DNA of 64,000 nucleotides from assembly GCA_963532425.1 (NCBI GenBank), contig CAUSKK010000011.1, positions 1 through 64,000 on the forward strand. The letters run 5' to 3'. Of this stretch, positions 60,626 through 64,000 are shown one piece after another (position 1 is the stretch's first letter; every line of letters starts with the position of its first letter). Made by a program: the position numbers and the translations under genes. Under the pieces are notes generated by a model. That model had not been told where the DNA came from. It did no database searches and worked only from the letters and a program-made list of their open reading frames with translations. The stretch is from CAUSKK01 sp963532425 (lineage in GTDB: Bacteria; Pseudomonadota; Gammaproteobacteria; Cardiobacteriales; Cardiobacteriaceae).

Positions 60626-62614
60626 ATGAGTAACTACCAACTAATCGCCGGGGCCATTCGCACACTGGCCATGGACGGGGTGCAGAAGGCCAATTCCGGC
60701 CACCCGGGCGCCCCGCTGGGCATGGCCGAGATGGGCGCCGTGCTCTGGCGCGGCCATCTGCGCGTTAATCCGAAGAATCCGCGCTGGTTCAACCGCGACC
60801 GCTTCGTGCTCTCCAACGGCCATGCCTCCATGTTCCAGTATGCCCTGCTGCACCTCACCGGCTTTGATGTCAGCCTGGACGATTTGAAACATTTCCGCCA
60901 GCTGCACAGCAAAACCCCGGGCCACCCGGAATTCGGCGACGTGCCCGGCGTAGAAACCACCACCGGCCCGCTGGGCCAGGGCATCGCCAATGCCGTCGGT
61001 CTGGCCTTGGCCGAAGCCCACCTGGCCGCCCGCTACAACCGTCCGGATTTTCCCCTCATTGACCACCATACCTACGTCATTCTCGGCGACGGCTGCCTGA
61101 TGGAGGGCGTTTCCGCCGAGGCCAGCGCCCTGGCCGGCACCTGGGGCCTGGGCAAACTGATTTGCCTCTACGACAGCAACGGCATTTCCATCGATGGTGA
61201 AGTGGAACCCTACTTCGCCGAGGACGTGGCCAAGCGCTACGAGGCCTACGGCTGGCAGGTGATTCGCGACATCGACGGCCACAACGTCCAGGCCCTGAAT
61301 CAGGCCATCAGCAACGCCAAGGCCGAAACCAAAAAGCCGACCCTCATCGTCTGTAAAACCAAGATTGGCTTCGGTTCACCCAGCTTCCAGGGCTCGGAGA
61401 AATGCCACGGCGCCCCGCTGGGGGCCGAGGAAATCGCCAAAACCAAGGCCGCCCTCGGTCTGCCCGCCGGCGATTTTGAACTGCCCACCGGCGCCCGGGG
61501 CGAGGCCGATTTGACTGCCCTCGGCGAACAGTGGGAAGGCGCCTGGCTCAAGCTGTTTGAACGCTACGCCGAGGCCTATCCGGCCGAGGCCGCCGAACTG
61601 AACCGGGTCATGGCCGGCAGCCTGCCCGCCGAGCTCGACAGCCTGATTGCGGCCCAGCTCCAGGCCTATAACGACGCCGGCGGCAGCGTGGCCACGCGCA
61701 AGGCCTCGGAAAATGTGCTCAATCTGCTGGCGCCCCAGCTGCCGGAACTCATCGGCGGTTCGGCCGATTTAACCGGCTCCAATCTGACCTGGGCCAAGAG
61801 CGCTTCGGTTTCCATCAAGCCGGGCGATTTCGCCGGCAACTACATTCACTATGGCGTGCGCGAATTTGCCATGGCTGCCATCATGAACGGCCTCAGCCTG
61901 CACGGCGGCCTGCGCGCCTATGGCGGCACCTTCCTGGTCTTCTCCGACTATATGCGCAACGGCATGCGCATGTCGGCGCTGATGAAACAGCCGGTGGTCT
62001 ACGTGCTCACCCACGATTCCATCGGCCTCGGCGAGGACGGCCCCACCCACCAGCCCATCGAACAGGTCAGTTCGCTGCGCCTTATTCCCAATTTGAACGT
62101 CTGGCGCCCCTGCGACCAGCAGGAAACCCTGGTGGCCTGGCACAGCGCCCTGAACCACGAAACCCCCAGCGCCCTGGCCCTGAGCCGGCAGAACCTGCCC
62201 GAGCAGAAGCGCGACGCTGCCACCCAGGCCGACATCCGGCGCGGCGGCTACGTGCTGGAGGCGGCCAGCCAGCCGGACATCGTCCTGCTCGCCACCGGCT
62301 CCGAAGTGGCGCTGATTGTGGGCGCCGCCGAAGTGCTGCGTAGCCAGGGCAAAAAGGTGCAGGTGGTTTCCGTGCCCTGTCTGGACCTGTTCCTTCAACA
62401 GGACGAGGACTATCGCCGCCGGGTGCTGGGGGGCGATGCGCCAAAACTGGCGGTGGAAGCCGGCGTAACTTCCCCCTGGTACCAGCTGGTGGGCAGCCGC
62501 GGCGCGGTGCTGGGCCTGGACCAGTTCGGTGCTTCCGCTCCGGCCGGCGAGCTGTTCAAACTGTTTGGTTTCACCGTGGCCAATGTGGTGAGCCGCGCCC
62601 TGGCCCTCTCCTAA
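60626..62614 (+). CDS. tkt: Transketolase
   Basis: The protein has 662 residues. The thiamine-diphosphate motif is GDGCLMEGVSAEASALAGTWGLGKLICLYDSNGISID. The N-terminal SGHPGAPLGMA and the GVREFAMAAIMNGLSLHGG region with the catalytic Glu are intact. It transfers two-carbon ketol groups in the pentose-phosphate pathway. It starts 9 bp after prc, so the two may share a transcript. It is followed by vapD and pgk in the same orientation. Confidence 0.97.
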   Translation: MSNYQLIAGAIRTLAMDGVQKANSGHPGAPLGMAEMGAVLWRGHLRVNPKNPRWFNRDRFVLSNGHASMFQYALLHLTGFDVSLDDLKHFRQLHSKTPGHPEFGDVPGVETTTGPLGQGIANAVGLALAEAHLAARYNRPDFPLIDHHTYVILGDGCLMEGVSAEASALAGTWGLGKLICLYDSNGISIDGEVEPYFAEDVAKRYEAYGWQVIRDIDGHNVQALNQAISNAKAETKKPTLIVCKTKIGFGSPSFQGSEKCHGAPLGAEEIAKTKAALGLPAGDFELPTGARGEADLTALGEQWEGAWLKLFERYAEAYPAEAAELNRVMAGSLPAELDSLIAAQLQAYNDAGGSVATRKASENVLNLLAPQLPELIGGSADLTGSNLTWAKSASVSIKPGDFAGNYIHYGVREFAMAAIMNGLSLHGGLRAYGGTFLVFSDYMRNGMRMSALMKQPVVYVLTHDSIGLGEDGPTHQPIEQVSSLRLIPNLNVWRPCDQQETLVAWHSALNHETPSALALSRQNLPEQKRDAATQADIRRGGYVLEAASQPDIVLLATGSEVALIVGAAEVLRSQGKKVQVVSVPCLDLFLQQDEDYRRRVLGGDAPKLAVEAGVTSPWYQLVGSRGAVLGLDQFGASAPAGELFKLFGFTVANVVSRALALS

Positions 62615-62626
62615 TGAGGAGCCAAT

Positions 62627-63046
62627 ATGAGTAGATATCTGATTACCTTCGATACGGAGTGTTTACAGAACAACTACCGTGTGGATTCATACAATAATGC
62701 CTATCGGGACATTGAGCGCGTGATGAAGAAATACGATTTTCATCGCCTGCAGGGTAGCGTTTATCTGGGCACCGAAGCGGTTAGCGAAGCTCACGGAACC
62801 CTTGCACTGCAGGAACTAACCCTACAGTTTAAGTGGTTTTCCCCCTGCATTTCCAACATTAAGTTCTATCGTCTGGAAAGTGATTTGGACGCACAATTTA
62901 TCGTTGATGGAGTTGAGAAAGCTAAACGGGCCTTCATGCAACGGCTAGAGGAATTGCGCCAAAATCTATTGGCGGCCGGGCTAAGCGAGGAGCAGATCCA
63001 GCAAATTCTGGCCAAACAGGAACTTCAGTTACCAAATCCTAAGTAA
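62627..63046 (+). CDS. vapD: VapD-family endoribonuclease
   Basis: The protein has 139 residues. The core YNNAYRDIERVMKKYDFHRLQGSVYLG, followed by LALQELTLQFKWFSPCISNIKFYRLE, is the VapD signature, a ferredoxin-like fold related to Cas2. VapD proteins are ribonucleases linked to persistence in host cells. About 40 extra C-terminal residues (a helical VEKAKRAFMQRLEELRQNLLA) are not usual. It lies between tkt and pgk with GAGGAG 8 bp before the ATG. The GC content is lower than its neighbours', so it may be acquired. Confidence 0.85.
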   Translation: MSRYLITFDTECLQNNYRVDSYNNAYRDIERVMKKYDFHRLQGSVYLGTEAVSEAHGTLALQELTLQFKWFSPCISNIKFYRLESDLDAQFIVDGVEKAKRAFMQRLEELRQNLLAAGLSEEQIQQILAKQELQLPNPK

Positions 63047-63058
63047 GAGGTGTGTTTT

Positions 63059-64000
63059 ATGAAAAAAATGTCTGACTTTGATCTGAAAAATAAGCGCGTG
63101 CTCATGCGTTTGGATTTCAACGTGCCGGTGAAAGATGGCGTGGTCACCAATGATGTGCGCATCAAGGCCGCCCTGCCCACCATCAGAAAGGCGCTGGAAC
63201 AGAACGCCGCCGTGCTGATTCTGGCGCACCTGGGCCGGCCGGAAGAGGGTGTCTATGACGAGGCCTTTTCCCTAGCGCCGGTGGCCAAGCGCCTGGGCGA
63301 ACTGCTCGGCCAGAATGTGCGGCTGGTCAAGGACTATCTGGACAAGGCCCCCGAGGTGAAAAACGGCGAAGTGGTGCTGCTGGAAAACTGCCGCTTCAAC
63401 AAGGGCGAGAAGAAAAACAATCCCGAGCTGGCGCAGAAATACGCCGACCTCTGCGATGTCTTCGTTAGCGACGGCTTCGGCGTGGTGCACCGGGCCCAGG
63501 CCTCCACCCACGGCGTTGCCGAGAAGGCCAAGGCCGCCTGTGCCGGCCTGCTGATTGAACAGGAAATTGGCGCCCTGGAAAAGGTGGTGAAATCACCGGA
63601 ACGGCCGCTGCTGGCCATCGTGGGCGGTTCCAAGGTTTCCACCAAGCTGCTGGTGCTGCAATCGCTGCTGGAAAAGGTGGACGTGCTCATTCCCGGCGGT
63701 GGCATTGCTAACACCTTCCTGGCCGCTTCCGGTCACAAGGTTTACCTGTCCCTCTATGAGGAAGACCTCATTCCGGCGGCCAAGGAGATGATGGAGAAGG
63801 CCAAGCAGCGGGGCGTCAAGCTCTACATGCCGGTGGACGTAACCGTAGCCAAGGAATTCAAGGCCGACGCGCCCACCCGCATTGCCAAGGTGAGCGATAT
63901 TCAGCCCGATGAAATGATTCTGGACATTGGCCCCGAGACCGCCAAGATTTACGCCGACGTGATTAAGGACGTGAAAACCATCGTCTGGAACGGCCCGGTG
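63059..64000 (+). CDS. pgk: Phosphoglycerate kinase, 3' end outside the window
   Basis: The first 314 codons are visible and open to the window's edge. The N-terminal substrate motif is RVLMRLDFNVPVKDG, with HLGRP and ENCRFNKGEKKN following and VGGSKVSTKL near residue 195. It makes ATP and 3-phosphoglycerate from 1,3-bisphosphoglycerate. The protein should be about 385-395 residues, so about 75 are missing. The ATG at 63059 has AAGAGG upstream. Confidence 0.97.
   Translation, partial: MKKMSDFDLKNKRVLMRLDFNVPVKDGVVTNDVRIKAALPTIRKALEQNAAVLILAHLGRPEEGVYDEAFSLAPVAKRLGELLGQNVRLVKDYLDKAPEVKNGEVVLLENCRFNKGEKKNNPELAQKYADLCDVFVSDGFGVVHRAQASTHGVAEKAKAACAGLLIEQEIGALEKVVKSPERPLLAIVGGSKVSTKLLVLQSLLEKVDVLIPGGGIANTFLAASGHKVYLSLYEEDLIPAAKEMMEKAKQRGVKLYMPVDVTVAKEFKADAPTRIAKVSDIQPDEMILDIGPETAKIYADVIKDVKTIVWNGPV

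Noticed and set aside
62627..63046. cas2
   Set aside because: The YNNAYRDI and QGSVY pattern is that of VapD, and no cas1 or repeat array is nearby.
1..64000. CRISPR array formed by regular 10-bp palindromes
   Set aside because: The repeats are too short, the spacing is irregular, copies occur inside genes, and no cas genes are present. VapD has a Cas2-like fold but is not Cas2.

Overview
The window is GC-rich proteobacterial chromosome, most likely gammaproteobacterial. The evidence is the rpoH-ftsY pair, tsaB beside a YoaA-type helicase, tkt close to pgk, and a CecR/YbhGFSR-like export cluster. Menaquinone synthesis (menA), a membrane-anchored azurin, PilY1 and VapD fit a host-associated, pilus-bearing organism. 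A member of the Cardiobacteriaceae is possible, but that is only a guess. No rRNA, tRNA or CRISPR array was found.

The dominant feature is the 10-bp palindrome GAAGCGCTTC. By eye there are more than 100 exact copies, plus many one-base variants. It is concentrated in gene-free arrays at about 1-309, 3067-4022, 23969-24511, 27222-28924, 32621-33689, 40591-41041, 48844-50143 and 55366-56071, with one copy every 30-80 bp. It also occurs inside coding sequence, mostly in flexible linkers, where it reads as EAL, SAS or KRF. Pairs of copies form rho-independent terminators. Longer modules of 100-200 bp that carry the palindrome are copied between distant arrays in both orientations. This looks like a highly iterated palindrome or uptake-type repeat system.

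Layout. 0.3-8.2 kb: a PepSY protein, an MFS transporter, menA, an O-methyltransferase, a lipoprotein, a TerD-vWA protein and two coupled secreted paralogues. 8.2-19 kb: an export operon with a TetR regulator, HlyD protein, small unknown, LemA, TPM protein, ATPase-ATPase-permease fusion, second permease and TolC-like lipoprotein. Upstream of the fusion gene lie two broken copies of its 5' end. 19.0-22.3 kb: an accessory island between 148-bp direct repeats. It holds a frameshifted higA remnant, a very AT-rich Cys/His protein and a RhuM-Fic protein, and sits in a small family of zinc-ribbon membrane proteins. 22.3-27.2 kb: an unknown protein, OsmC, a YetF-like protein, rlmD and a cell-wall amidase. 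28.9-32.6 kb: cysPTWA. 33.7-40.6 kb: azurin, two coupled GTPases, a thioesterase, tsaB and a YoaA-like helicase. 41-46.5 kb: pilY1, dut and coaBC. 46.5-48.8 kb: a tail-anchored response regulator, an ATP-grasp enzyme and a secreted protein. 50.1-55.4 kb: dnaE, an unknown and glyA. 56-64 kb: fur, rpoH, ftsY, prc, tkt, vapD and the first part of pgk, which runs off the window.

The housekeeping genes look intact. The unusual biology is the palindrome system and the 19-22 kb island.
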